A stretch of 64,000 nucleotides of DNA from JADFNB01 sp036397455. Lineage in GTDB: Bacteria > Gemmatimonadota > Gemmatimonadetes > Gemmatimonadales > GWC2-71-9. Shown here piece by piece: positions 24,955 to 33,398 of this stretch. The position numbers were made by a program, and so were the translations under genes. The notes beneath the pieces were generated by a model. That model ran no database searches and was not told where the DNA came from. It saw only the letters and a program-made list of their open reading frames with translations. The number at the start of each line of letters is the position of its first letter. Position 1 is the stretch's first letter. Location: contig DASWIX010000086.1 of the NCBI GenBank assembly GCA_036397455.1, positions 1-64,000 on the forward strand, read 5' to 3'.

Positions 24955-25833
24955 ATGCGCACGCAACGGCATCCGGTTTTTCGTCGCGCCATTGCCCTGG
25001 TCACCGTACTGATCCTGGGCTGCCAGAGCGAACCCGCCATCCCTGAGATCACGCTTCGCGCGCGGGATTTCGCGTTCGTCCTGCCCGACACGGTGGCCGG
25101 TGGTTTGGTCCGGTTTCATTTCGTCAACGACAGCCAGGAAGATCACCACGCGCAGTTCATCCGGCTGAACGACGGCGTTTCCCGTGCGCAATTCGACAGC
25201 GTGTTCGGCGCGGTCATGCAGGCGGTGCCGTCCGAGGGTGAGGTGGCGTACATGCGCATCTCCCAGATCGCCACGCCGGCGGGCGGCCCGTCGGTCACCG
25301 CACCCGGCGGCACGATGGACGTCACCGTGGACATCGCGGCAGGCGACTATGTCCTCGTGTGTTTCGTTCCGAGCCCGGACGGCGTGCCGCACCTGGCCAA
25401 GGGCATGAGGAGATGGCTGACGGTGACCGACCCACCCGCCGCGTCACCCCAGCCACCGGTCGCAGCGGGTCGAGTGGACATGGCGGACTTCGCGTTCGCC
25501 CAGGTACCGACTTTCGACAGCGGACCGGTCGTTCTCGAGGTCACCAACTCCGGCCAGGAACCGCACGAGATGGTCGTCGTGCGTCTCGAGGGGGTGACAT
25601 TGGAGCAGGTCCTGCCGATGCTGGCCGGGCCACCTCCGGAGGGTGTGCCACCGGGTCCACCGCCGTTCACGTTCATGGGGGGCCTCCAGGGGATCATGCC
25701 GGGACAACGGGCGTGGGTCACGCTCGATCTCCCGCCCGGCACCTATGCGCTGGTCTGTTTCATCCCGTCGCCGGCGAACGGGGGCCAACCGCATGTGGCG
25801 CTCGGGATGGTGCGGGCGTTCACGGTGGGATGA
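24955..25833 (+). CDS. Lipoprotein with two cupredoxin-like domains
   Basis: The 292-residue product has a lipobox (VLILGC, Cys at 23). Two homologous beta domains follow: residues 30-155 (TLRARDFAFVLPDTVAGG... to WLTVTD) and 168-292 (VDMADFAFAQVPTFDSGP... to AFTVG). Each contains an early histidine (EDHHAQF, EPHEMVV) and a later Cys...His-x4-Met set (CFVPSPDGVPHLAKGM, CFIPSPANGGQPHVALGM), the ligand types of type 1 copper sites. It is probably a periplasmic electron carrier or copper-binding protein. Copper binding is inferred; Cys-to-His spacing is longer than in plastocyanin. It has its own strong promoter and ribosome-binding site. Confidence 0.78.
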   Translation: MRTQRHPVFRRAIALVTVLILGCQSEPAIPEITLRARDFAFVLPDTVAGGLVRFHFVNDSQEDHHAQFIRLNDGVSRAQFDSVFGAVMQAVPSEGEVAYMRISQIATPAGGPSVTAPGGTMDVTVDIAAGDYVLVCFVPSPDGVPHLAKGMRRWLTVTDPPAASPQPPVAAGRVDMADFAFAQVPTFDSGPVVLEVTNSGQEPHEMVVVRLEGVTLEQVLPMLAGPPPEGVPPGPPPFTFMGGLQGIMPGQRAWVTLDLPPGTYALVCFIPSPANGGQPHVALGMVRAFTVG

Positions 25834-26008
25834 TCGACTCGGCCGAGGCCGGACGGCACGGGCAGCGGATCGCGACTCTCGTTAGCGCTCCCCGGCGCAC
25901 GATGCGTGCAGCCGGGCGTGGATCGAGTCCGTCACGCCACACGTGGTCGCCGAACCGATTCCCCCGGAGGTCTCGCTCCATGCGGCCGATGCCCTACGCC
26001 GGGGCGCG

Positions 26009-26818
26009 TCACTCGATCCGCCCGTCGGCGACGCGGGGCAGGACGCCGCCCGGCGTGCCGTAGTGCGGCACGATTCCCTGCTCGCCCAGGGGCTCCCCGC
26101 GCTGCGGCAGCACGAAACGCTCGCCCGGCACCGCGTAGTACAGGCAGCCATACTCCTCCGCCGGGCGCCCCCGCACGAACGTGTCCGTGTCGGCGAGCGC
26201 CGCGAGCCACGTGTGCTTGGCCTGCGCGAGGTCGAACGGCTCGGCGAGCCGGAGCCGGGCGAAATCCTCGGGCCGAAAGCGACCGTGCCGCCGCAGCAGC
26301 TCCAGCAGGGACAGTGGGGTGAGGCCGGGGTCCTTGCCCGCCGCGGCCCAGCAGAGGCCCGCCAGCGGCAGGACGCGCTCGTGCACGAAGAGGATGTCGA
26401 CGAAGTCGCGCGGCTCGTCGCGGCCGGCCAGGGCAAGCACCTTGTTGATGGCGAGGTCCATCGGATGGAGCAGTAGGCCCCCCAGCGCCTCACGCACGAG
26501 CGGCAGGAACCGCCAGGCCGAATCGTGCGCCCAATCCACGCGCGTCGCGTCATCGCCGCGCCGCACGACGGCGCGGACGAAGCCGGGCAGGCTCAGTTCC
26601 ACCGCCACGGCGTACCCGGCGTGCTCCAGCGTGGCGCGGTCCGTCGCGAACGCCGAGGCGACCCGCGCCTCCGAGTCGTGGAAGAACTCGAGGTCGTCGC
26701 TGTAGCGGGTGGAGTTCGGCGCGAAGTGCATCGCCGCACCGCCCGCGAGGTAGCGGTCGTCGGTGGGCGTCTGGGCGAGCGTGGCCAGCAGCGCCCGCTG
26801 GAACTCAGTTAGCGGCAC
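26009..26818 (-). CDS. Nucleotidyltransferase of the AbiEii/AbiGii toxin family
   Basis: The 269-residue product starts at a GTG overlapping the upstream small gene by 10 bases. DDRYLAGGAAMHFAPNSTRYSDDLEFFHDS carries the G-G/S...D-D/E nucleotidyltransferase signature in its AbiEii-like form, and MDLAINKVLALAGRDEPRDFVDI matches a second conserved family block. Such toxins transfer nucleotides to tRNA or related targets and serve in abortive infection or toxin-antitoxin systems. Frame upstream of 26818 overlaps the partner gene and was not used. The protein appears complete. Confidence 0.82.
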   Translation of the reverse strand: MPLTEFQRALLATLAQTPTDDRYLAGGAAMHFAPNSTRYSDDLEFFHDSEARVASAFATDRATLEHAGYAVAVELSLPGFVRAVVRRGDDATRVDWAHDSAWRFLPLVREALGGLLLHPMDLAINKVLALAGRDEPRDFVDILFVHERVLPLAGLCWAAAGKDPGLTPLSLLELLRRHGRFRPEDFARLRLAEPFDLAQAKHTWLAALADTDTFVRGRPAEEYGCLYYAVPGERFVLPQRGEPLGEQGIVPHYGTPGGVLPRVADGRIE

Positions 26819-27072
26819 AGTCGCGCCCCGGCACCCCACGCCTCGCGGTTGCCGTGCTTCATCAACTGCTCGGCCACCCATGGAACGTCGGCTGCCCCGA
26901 TCTCGAGATCCGGACGGTACGACCAGAAGCACGTGCTGCGAAACCGCCGGAACGCGCGGCGCGCCTCGCGCACGTTGACCATGGTGCGTGCGGTCCCCGA
27001 ATCGAGACTGCGCCGGCTCTTGCGGCCGCCGCGGGCGCCGATCCGCGCCAGGTAGCGGTTGATTTCACCCAT
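26809..27072 (-). CDS. Small partner (putative antitoxin) of the AbiEii-type nucleotidyltransferase
   Basis: The 87-residue product starts MGEINRYLARIGARGGRKSRR (basic) and ends with a patterned segment, CFWSYRPDLEIGAADVPWV. This type of short protein commonly precedes AbiEii-like genes. It sits immediately downstream of a perfect 19-bp palindrome and overlaps the toxin gene, the arrangement of an autoregulated toxin-antitoxin operon. The antitoxin role is inferred from context; no DNA-binding domain was identified. Confidence 0.7.
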   Translation of the reverse strand: MGEINRYLARIGARGGRKSRRSLDSGTARTMVNVREARRAFRRFRSTCFWSYRPDLEIGAADVPWVAEQLMKHGNREAWGAGARLCR

Positions 27073-27078
27073 GTCACG

Positions 27079-27097
27079 ATCATAAGCCGCTTATGAT
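27079..27097 (-). promoter_or_regulatory. 19-bp perfect palindrome upstream of the AbiEii-type operon
   Basis: ATCATAAGC-C-GCTTATGAT lies 6 bases upstream of the small gene's start, in a locally AT-rich patch of GC-rich DNA. It is probably an operator bound by the antitoxin or toxin-antitoxin complex. The function is inferred. Confidence 0.65.
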
Positions 27098-27284
27098 GAT
27101 AAATCAATGGACCCAAGCCGCTTCCGGGCTGCAAGGAACGTGCGTCCCCGATGATCGGCGGTCGATAGGGAGGTTGGCGCCGAGCCGATGCCGCGCGATG
27201 ATCGGCCGCGGGTTTTGCCCCGCGGATCACGACGAGTGAACCGGCCCGAACTTCCAGCGCGGTATGATCCTTGGCGAGACCCCC

Positions 27285-27441
27285 CGTGATCGAGAAACTC
27301 GACCGTCGCGCGGGCCCGGGCGGCGTTCCCGCCCTCCCGGTAGCCGGCCAAGGCCTCGAAGATCTGCTCGCGGGTCACTGGATGGCGGTGCTGGGACAGA
27401 TACGCGAGCCGTCGAGCCAGCGCGCGGCCTTGGACGGCATC
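27285..27441 (-). pseudogene. Decayed N-terminus of a WYL-domain (PafB/YafY-like) regulator
   Basis: Minus-strand ATG-ATG at 27441 follows a near-perfect ribosome-binding site AAGGAGGTG (27453-27461). Its frame reads MMPSKAARWLDG and then stops. A neighbouring frame continues RRLAYLSQHRHPVTREQIFE then ALAGYREGGNAARARATVEF, which resembles the winged-helix start of WYL regulators (VTxEQIxxxxxGYxxG...ARRxFERDK). Homology then ends. At least one frameshift and a large 3' deletion have destroyed it. The rest of the 499-base interval 27073-27571 shows no other gene. Confidence 0.55.
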
Positions 27442-27571
27442 ATGGTGGTGGCGGCACCTCCTTCGAGCTATGACCTTGCTACACGCCAGGTGAGACGCGT
27501 AGAGGCCGCCTGCTCGGTTTCGAACCGCGCACGGTTGACGGGGCGATGCGATTCAGATATTGTTTCACGTC

Positions 27572-28828
27572 ATGAACGATATTCGACCACGACATGAGAC
27601 AACTGGAGCCGTCCTGGCCCGCGCCGCCGGCCCCGCCCTGGAGGCCGCCCTCGCCCAGTTTCCGGTCGTGGTGGTCATCGGCGCACGCCAGACCGGCAAG
27701 AGCACCCTGGTGCAAGCCCTGCCGGCCCTTGCCGGGCGGCCCTACCTCACCCTCGACGATCCGTTGATGCGTGACCAGGCGCGGGCGGATCCGGATTCGG
27801 TCCTCGTGCGGAGCGATCGGTTGACCCTCGACGAGGTCCAGCGCGCCCCCGATCTGCTCCTGGCGGTGAAGCGCGCCGTGGATGCCGATCGCCCGCGGCG
27901 GCCAGGCCGGTTCGTGCTGACGGGGTCGGCCAACCTGCTGCTCATGCGGCGGGTCTCCGAGACCCTCGCCGGGCGGGCGTGGTACCTCAAGCTCTGGCCG
28001 CTGACGCGGCGCGAGCGCCTGGGGCTCGGGATGACCGGGATCTGGAGCGCGTTGCTGGAGGCGCCCGTGCGCGACTGGGAGGCGCTGATCCACGCACAGG
28101 ACGTGCCGCCGGACGACTGGCGGGCACTGACGGCCCGCGGGGGGTTGCCGGTTCCGGCGCACGAGATGACCGAGCCGGTGGCGCGCGCGCAATGGTTCGA
28201 CGCGTACACGGAGACGTATCTGGAACGGGATCTTCAGATGCTGGCGGGCATCGAGCATCTCGGCGATTTTCGGCGACTGATGCGTGCGGCGGCGCTGCGC
28301 ACGGGGTCCGTGCTGAACCAGGCCGATCTGGCGCGCGACGTCGGTCTGTCGCGGCCGACGGCGCACCGCTGGCTCAACCTCCTCGAGACGTCGTTCCAGA
28401 TCGTGCGGGTGGAGTCGTACGCGGTCAACCGCACCAAGCGCCTGGTCAAGAGCCCTAAGCTGTATTGGTCGGATGTGGGCCTGGCCCGCCACCTGGCGGC
28501 CGGCGAGGTCTCCGGATCTCACTTGGAGAACCTGGTGCTGAGCGACCTGGTCGCGTGGCGGGAGCTGGTCACGCCGCGGCCGGAGGTGCTTTACTGGCGC
28601 ACGGTGAACCAGGAAGAAGTGGACTTCGTCATCGAGGCGGGGCGGAAGCTGCTGCCCATCGAGGTGAAGGCCACGGAGCGGCCGAGTTCCCGCGACGCGC
28701 GGCACCTGCTGACGTTCCGGGGTGAGTACGGGAAGGCGGTGGTGGGCGGGCTCGTGCTCCACACGGGCGACGGGGTGTACTGGCTGGCCAAGGGAGTATT
28801 GGCGGCACCCTGGTGGCGGGTGCTGTAG
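27572..28828 (+). CDS. ATP-binding protein with C-terminal DUF4143 (AAA_14 type)
   Basis: The 418-residue protein has a Walker A motif IGARQTGKSTLV (about residue 38) and Walker B-like LTLDEVQRAPDLL. VLTGSANLLLMRRVSETLAGR is the usual AAA_14 block, and the C-terminal half SPKLYWSDVGLARHL with VNQEEVDFVIEAGRKLLPIEVKA is DUF4143, which resembles a PD-(D/E)xK nuclease fold. These ATPases are common in accessory DNA of bacteria and archaea; their function is poorly known. The frame starts at 27560 but the ATG at 27572 (MNDIRP) is preferred. Flanked on both sides by broken regulatory or toxin genes. Confidence 0.85.
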   Translation: MNDIRPRHETTGAVLARAAGPALEAALAQFPVVVVIGARQTGKSTLVQALPALAGRPYLTLDDPLMRDQARADPDSVLVRSDRLTLDEVQRAPDLLLAVKRAVDADRPRRPGRFVLTGSANLLLMRRVSETLAGRAWYLKLWPLTRRERLGLGMTGIWSALLEAPVRDWEALIHAQDVPPDDWRALTARGGLPVPAHEMTEPVARAQWFDAYTETYLERDLQMLAGIEHLGDFRRLMRAAALRTGSVLNQADLARDVGLSRPTAHRWLNLLETSFQIVRVESYAVNRTKRLVKSPKLYWSDVGLARHLAAGEVSGSHLENLVLSDLVAWRELVTPRPEVLYWRTVNQEEVDFVIEAGRKLLPIEVKATERPSSRDARHLLTFRGEYGKAVVGGLVLHTGDGVYWLAKGVLAAPWWRVL

Positions 28829-28849
28829 ACCGCGGCCACACCGCTGGCG

Positions 28850-29140
28850 TCAAACTCGGCGGAGGCGGTTTCCCCTTCGGCGGACTAGCGAAATTGGATT
28901 GACCACGCGCACGCCGCCGAAATTCTGGCCGTGCTGGAGATCCTCTGAGAGAACCTCGTCGCACTCCAGCGCCCGTGCCGCCTCGACGATCGCCGCGTCC
29001 CAGTAGCTGATCTGCCAGCGCGCCGGGGAGGCGCTCGAGGAAGCCGCGAACGAGGGCCGTGAGACTCGTCCGCTGCTGGCGGCGCGGATGCGGGCGCGGT
29101 GGTAGAGGTCATCGTACACTGATACAGTGATATTCTTCAC
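28850..29140 (-). pseudogene. Collapsed vapBC locus: VapB N-terminus fused to VapC C-terminus
   Basis: A GTG-started open frame reads MKNITVSVYDDLYHRARIRA, a VapB-type ribbon-helix-helix start. In the next frame it continues SLTALVRGFLERLP, the proper VapB tail. The original frame then resumes as QISYWDAAIVEAARALECDE with VLSEDLQHGQNFGGVRVVNP, the C-terminal third of a PIN-domain VapC toxin. Most of vapC, including the first acidic residues, is missing. The continuous frame is therefore accidental: a frameshift plus a large deletion. An operator-like palindrome remains at the start. Confidence 0.8.
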
Positions 29141-29152
29141 AGTATTACTGTG
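29138..29152 (-). promoter_or_regulatory. 15-bp palindrome at the start of the broken vapBC locus
   Basis: CACAGTA-T-TACTGTG is a perfect inverted repeat overlapping the GTG start of the remnant, in an AT-rich patch. It is probably the old VapBC operator. Confidence 0.55.
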
Positions 29153-29294
29153 GTACTGGGAACGTGAGATGTCAGATCCCGTCGCGCGACCCTTGCCGGC
29201 AATCGGGGTGACGGCTACGGCGTGGCCGTCCGGTGCCGCTTGGTGAGACGGAGGCCCGTTGCGGCGGCGGCGGCGGATCCCCTAGCTTAACGCC

Positions 29295-29507
29295 GTGGAC
29301 CCGACGCGTGAGATTCCGCACGACTGGCTGGCCGAGTTCGCGGCCGCCGCCGGTCGCCCGCTGGCGCAACGCTTTCGCTACGCGTTCATCCGCACCTACA
29401 AACCCGTGCTCGACGACGCCCGCTACCGTTCCTTCGACAGTACCGAAGCGTATCGCCGCTGGTGCGAAGAGAACCTCCCGGACTGGCTCGGGTATGGGCG
29501 CGTTTGA
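29295..29507 (+). CDS. Small partner protein of a nucleotidyltransferase (putative antitoxin)
   Basis: The 70-residue product from GTG reads WLAEFAAAAGRPLAQRFRYA and ends FDSTEAYRRWCEENLPDWLG-YGRV. The gene overlaps the nucleotidyltransferase by 14 bases, the usual arrangement for this pair. No DNA-binding motif was seen. An antitoxin role is inferred from pairing. Confidence 0.65.
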   Translation: MDPTREIPHDWLAEFAAAAGRPLAQRFRYAFIRTYKPVLDDARYRSFDSTEAYRRWCEENLPDWLGYGRV

Positions 29508-29967
29508 GTACCGCCAGGCGGAGGAAATCCGCGATGTCTTCGCGCGGCACGGCGTGCGCTACCTCTTCATCGGCAAATCGGGGGCCATCATCCTCGGCTA
29601 CCCTGACACGACGCAGGACGCCGACCTCTTTCCGGACCGAACGCCGGCAAACCGGCGCGCGCTGGTGGCGGGCCTGCGGGAGTTGGGGTTTGCGCTGACC
29701 GAGACCGAGGCCACCGACATCGTGCGCGGCAAGGACTTCATACAGTTGAAGAATGGGCCGTTCGATCTTGATCTCGTATTCGCGCCGGACGGGATCGAGC
29801 GCTTCGAGGATGCGTGGCAACGGCGCGTGGTGGTGGACGGTTTTCCTGTGTGCCATCCAGACGACATCATTGCCAGCAAGGCGGCCGCGAACCGCGCGAG
29901 GGATCGGGAATCTCTCCCACGGCTGCGCAGTTTTCGGGACTACTGGTTACGAAATCGCGACGGCTGA
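29494..29967 (+). CDS. Nucleotidyltransferase-fold protein (putative toxin or small-molecule NTase)
   Basis: The 157-residue protein has GVRYLFIGKSGAIILGYPDT then TQDADLFPDRTPANRRALV, an MNT-like nucleotidyltransferase core with the G-x-S/G and D-x-D (DADLF) elements. GPFDLDLVFAPDGIERFEDA supplies the third acidic residue, and CHPDDIIASKAAANRARDRE is a family-specific helix. The ATG at 29494 lies inside the upstream small gene. Both genes look intact, unlike the neighbouring vapBC remnant. Confidence 0.75.
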   Translation: MGAFEYRQAEEIRDVFARHGVRYLFIGKSGAIILGYPDTTQDADLFPDRTPANRRALVAGLRELGFALTETEATDIVRGKDFIQLKNGPFDLDLVFAPDGIERFEDAWQRRVVVDGFPVCHPDDIIASKAAANRARDRESLPRLRSFRDYWLRNRDG

Positions 29968-30153
29968 CGACTCGACGCGTCTCGCGGCGCCTCCACCAGT
30001 CCCGGCACCGGCGGGGGCCCCCTTCCCCATCGAGATTGCGTTCACCGCGGAACGCCGTACCGCGCCCGGAACGTCTCCCACACCGTTTCTGATGGCGTCC
30101 TCGTAGTCCTCCGCTCGAACGGTGTTGGAGCAGGCAGCGCTTCTTCAGAAGAG

Positions 30154-30374
30154 GGGCCACGGCATGAGCAAGCCGACTGGCGAGTGCTTCAGCACGCAGG
30201 GCTTGGCCGAGCGCGCCCTTCAGGGCGGGAGTGCCCGAAGCCCGAAGACCACGCGCTGGTCGTCAGTACCTACGCGTCGAACGCCCGATCGATCGCCGCC
30301 CGACCCGCCTCATCCAGCCCCGCCAACTCCGCCGCCGCACGGCCCAGCGCCCGGTACAACGCCGCCGCATCACT
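30154..30374. repeat. Source copy of the duplicated segment at 24071-24290
   Basis: Covers the last 35 codons of the DUF2520 gene and about 115 bases beyond its stop, including GTGCTTCAGCAC and CCCTTCAGGGCGGGA blocks. The intact gene here makes this the likely source. The rest of 29968-30269 carries no recognised gene. Confidence 0.85.
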
Positions 30375-31100
30375 CGGCAGCGCCGCCAGATGTTTCTCGA
30401 TGGTCTCCGTATCCCCGCGCACGATCGGGCCGGTGAGCGCGGCCGCCGGACCGGCGCGGCTCACGTTGTCGAGCGTGCCGCGCATCAACGCGGTGAGACC
30501 GCCGCGCGCGAGCGCCTCAGGGAACCCCACATTGCGCAGCAGTTGCTCGGCGACGGCCGCAAGCACCACGAGATAGTTGGACGCGATCACCGCGGCGGCG
30601 TGATACTTCACTTTCACCGCCGGATCGATCTCGATCGGGATGAGCCCGATGCTTTCGGCCACCCCCTTGGCGGCGTAGCACGCGCGCGGATCGCCCGTGA
30701 TGGCCGCGAGCGCCCCACGCAGCCGATCGGGCGCGGACTCGGGATCGGTAAGGGCCTGGAGCGGATGCATGGTGCCGCGCGCGGCGCCGCTGGGGATGAG
30801 CGGCGCGAGCGGTGTCTCGTCGAGGATGCCGGAGAGATGCAGCACCACGTGATGTTCCTTGACCCCGCCCGACGCCGCGAGCTGGGCGCTGGCCGGTTCC
30901 ACCGCGTCGTCGCGCACCGCCAGCAGGACGACCTCGACCGCATCCAGCCACGGGGGCGTGTCGCCGACCGAAAGCGAGAGCGGCGGAGGAACCGCTTTCC
31001 CCCGCCGCCCATGCAGATAGACCTCGTGTCCGGCCTCGTGCAGCGCGAGACCGAGCCCGACGCCGGCCCGCCCCGGTCCCACGATCCCGATCGAGGTCAA
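30270..31100 (-). CDS. Rossmann-fold DUF2520 oxidoreductase-like protein
   Basis: The 276-residue protein has an N-terminal dinucleotide-binding fold (TSIGIVGPGRAGVGLGLAL) and VVLLAVRDDAVEPASAQL, then GTMHPLQALTDPESAPDRLRG, typical of the Rossmann-like plus DUF2520 family (YqeC/NADP oxidoreductase relatives). Substrate and role are not known. Translation starts at TTG in a TTGA overlap with the S41 peptidase gene upstream, so it is the distal gene of the rpmE-led operon. Its 3' end is duplicated at 24071. Confidence 0.85.
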   Translation of the reverse strand: MTSIGIVGPGRAGVGLGLALHEAGHEVYLHGRRGKAVPPPLSLSVGDTPPWLDAVEVVLLAVRDDAVEPASAQLAASGGVKEHHVVLHLSGILDETPLAPLIPSGAARGTMHPLQALTDPESAPDRLRGALAAITGDPRACYAAKGVAESIGLIPIEIDPAVKVKYHAAAVIASNYLVVLAAVAEQLLRNVGFPEALARGGLTALMRGTLDNVSRAGPAAALTGPIVRGDTETIEKHLAALPSDAAALYRALGRAAAELAGLDEAGRAAIDRAFDA

Positions 31101-32722
31101 TTGCGCGAGCGATCCTCCTCCGCGCGCGCGGCGAGCGTCAGTAATTCCCGCACGTTCGCCGCCCGGTTCAACAGCGTGATCGCCTCCTGGACCTGGCGGT
31201 CCTGCCCGATCTGGCGCCGTACCTCGCTGGGCCGCCCGAACACGTAGCGCGCCACCTCGTAGCCGAGCTGGTCGTCGAGCAGCCCGGCCGCACCCGCCCA
31301 CAGCGAATCGGCCACGTTGATGTCCCGCTCGCGCAGTCGCCGCACGAACTCGTTGCGCATGGCGCGGGTGACCTGGAAATCCGGATTGGTGATCCGCCCC
31401 GCGCCCTTGAGTTCCAAGGCATACGTCGTCATCACCGACCGGTAGTCCGGGATCTTCGCGCCGAGCGCCCTGGCGAACGCCTGCTCGAGATCGGTGAGAG
31501 CCTCCGGCTCGATCACGCGGTCGGGACGGATGCCCCCACCACCGTAGACCACGCGACCGGAATCGGTGATGAACTTCGCTGTCGTATCGGCCGGTGTACC
31601 GGCCTCCGGTTCGTCGCCCTCATCCTCGTCGGCCGGTGCCATGACGAATGACCGGCGCGTCGGGCGCTCCAACTGCCGCCCGCTCGGCGTGTGCCATCTG
31701 CCGGTGGTGATCTTCAACGCCTGCGGGCCGGGCCCCATTTCGAAGACCGTTTGCACCAGTCCCTTGCCGAACGTCGGCATCCCGAGAATCAGCGCGCGGT
31801 CATGATCCTGCAACGCGCCGGCGATGATCTCGGCGGCGCTCGCCGAATTCTGATTGACCAGCACGACCAGCGGCATGTCAGGCCAGCGTTGCTCCTGGCG
31901 CGCGCGGAAAACGCCAGAGGCCCCGGGCGCGCGCCCGCGCGTCTCGACCACGACCTGTCCCTTGTCGAGGAAGAGATCCGTGACCCCGACGCCCTCGTTC
32001 AGCAGGCCGCCGGGATTGTTCCGCAGATCCAGAATGAGCGACCGGGCGCCGGCATCGCGCAGGCTGTCCACCGCGAGCGCCAATTCTTGTGCGGACGACT
32101 CACTCACCGGATTCAACTGGATATAGCCGATCCCCCCCGGCAGCACCGCACCGTACTGCACCGATTTCACGTGAATGCGTTCCCGCACGACGTCATACTT
32201 CATCGGCTCGGGGAAGCCCGGGCGCATGATCGTGATGTGGGCCGTGTCGCCCGCCGGTCCGCGCAGCTGATCGACCGCCCGGTCGAGGGACCACTCGAAG
32301 GTCGACTCGCCTTCCACCTCGACGATGCGGTCGCCCGCCTGCACACCCACCCGCTCGGCCGGCGTCTCGGGCAGCGGCGCCACCACGGTGATCCATCCGT
32401 CGGACACCTCGATGCGGATGCCGAGCCCGCCATAGTTCCCGGTGGTGCTGACGGTGAGTCGCTCAAAATCGTCGGGCCGCAGGAAGCTCGTATAGGGATC
32501 CTTCAATTCCTTCAACAGCCCGTCGATCGCTTTGTCGTAGATCTCGCGCTCGCCGATTTCGTCCACGTAGTAGTCGGCCACATACGCCACGACGCTCTCG
32601 AACATGCGTGCCTGTTGGTACACGTTGCCGGCATCCGCGCCGCCACGCTGTAGGAGCCATCCCCCCGACACGAACGCGACCGACCCCACGAGACCTATCA
32701 CCACCAAGTTCTTCGGCTTCAT
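31097..32722 (-). CDS. ctp: S41-family C-terminal processing peptidase
   Basis: The 541-residue protein has an N-terminal membrane anchor (NLVVIGLVGSVAFVSGGWLL), a PDZ domain (about residues 95-180, with GGLGIRIEVSDGWITVVAPL) and the S41 protease core. NQNSASAAEI contains catalytic S293 and FGKG catalytic K320. It should cleave C-termini of periplasmic proteins. A 5'-proximal ATG at 32737 exists, but GGGGAG lies 9 bases upstream of the ATG at 32722, which was chosen. The C-terminal extension of about 100 residues beyond the core is longer than minimal Ctp proteins. Confidence 0.92.
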   Translation of the reverse strand: MKPKNLVVIGLVGSVAFVSGGWLLQRGGADAGNVYQQARMFESVVAYVADYYVDEIGEREIYDKAIDGLLKELKDPYTSFLRPDDFERLTVSTTGNYGGLGIRIEVSDGWITVVAPLPETPAERVGVQAGDRIVEVEGESTFEWSLDRAVDQLRGPAGDTAHITIMRPGFPEPMKYDVVRERIHVKSVQYGAVLPGGIGYIQLNPVSESSAQELALAVDSLRDAGARSLILDLRNNPGGLLNEGVGVTDLFLDKGQVVVETRGRAPGASGVFRARQEQRWPDMPLVVLVNQNSASAAEIIAGALQDHDRALILGMPTFGKGLVQTVFEMGPGPQALKITTGRWHTPSGRQLERPTRRSFVMAPADEDEGDEPEAGTPADTTAKFITDSGRVVYGGGGIRPDRVIEPEALTDLEQAFARALGAKIPDYRSVMTTYALELKGAGRITNPDFQVTRAMRNEFVRRLRERDINVADSLWAGAAGLLDDQLGYEVARYVFGRPSEVRRQIGQDRQVQEAITLLNRAANVRELLTLAARAEEDRSRN

Positions 32723-32753
32723 CCAATCACTCCCCATGAGGCATGCATCGTTA

Positions 32754-33389
32754 TCAACCCGCTTCCACCCCTATTGTTTCCCCGAGGCGTTCAACGACCG
32801 CCCGCCACGCCGCATCTTCAACCGCATCAGCTGTGCCGCTCGCATCCACATGGACCAACGACGCGCCCCTGAAGGACGCGAACGCGGACGTAACTCGTTT
32901 GTGGAGTTCAACTTCCGCCAGTTCCATCCGATCCGGCTGCTTCCCTTCCGCTCGCTGACGATGCCGCCCGGCCTCGACCGAGACGTCGAGCACGATGGTG
33001 AGATCCGCCCGGAGACCGCCGGTCGCGAGCGCGTTCGCGTTGAGCACGGCCCCTCGAGCCAGGCCACGTCCGGCCACCTGGTAGGCCTCCGTCGACAGCT
33101 CGAACCGATCGCACACGACCCATTTCCCCACCGCCAGCGCCGGTCGGATGACGCGCTCGACCAGATCGGCGCGCGCCGCCAGAATCAGAAACAACTCCGC
33201 CCCGGGGGAAACCTCCAGCGCGGCGTCCAGAAAGACCCGGCGCGCCGCCTCGGCCACCGGCGTGCCACCCGGTTCGCGCACCGATACGACGTCGACCCCG
33301 CGGTCGCGCAGCCGTTGCACCAGGTGCTGCGCCAGGGTCGTCTTCCCCGCCCCCTCCGGCCCCTCGACGACCAGGAAGACGCCCGCCAC
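32754..33389 (-). CDS. tmk: Thymidylate kinase
   Basis: The 211-residue kinase phosphorylates dTMP to dTDP. FLVVEGPEGAGKTTLAQHLV is the P-loop, VREPGGTPVAEAARRVFLD the dTMP-binding loop with the conserved RxPGGT form, and DRFELSTEAYQVAGRGL the DR-x motif. Full length. It follows the YlbF-family gene in the rpmE-prfA-prmC operon. Confidence 0.93.
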   Translation of the reverse strand: MAGVFLVVEGPEGAGKTTLAQHLVQRLRDRGVDVVSVREPGGTPVAEAARRVFLDAALEVSPGAELFLILAARADLVERVIRPALAVGKWVVCDRFELSTEAYQVAGRGLARGAVLNANALATGGLRADLTIVLDVSVEAGRHRQRAEGKQPDRMELAEVELHKRVTSAFASFRGASLVHVDASGTADAVEDAAWRAVVERLGETIGVEAG

Positions 33390-33398
33390 GTGCCGCTC

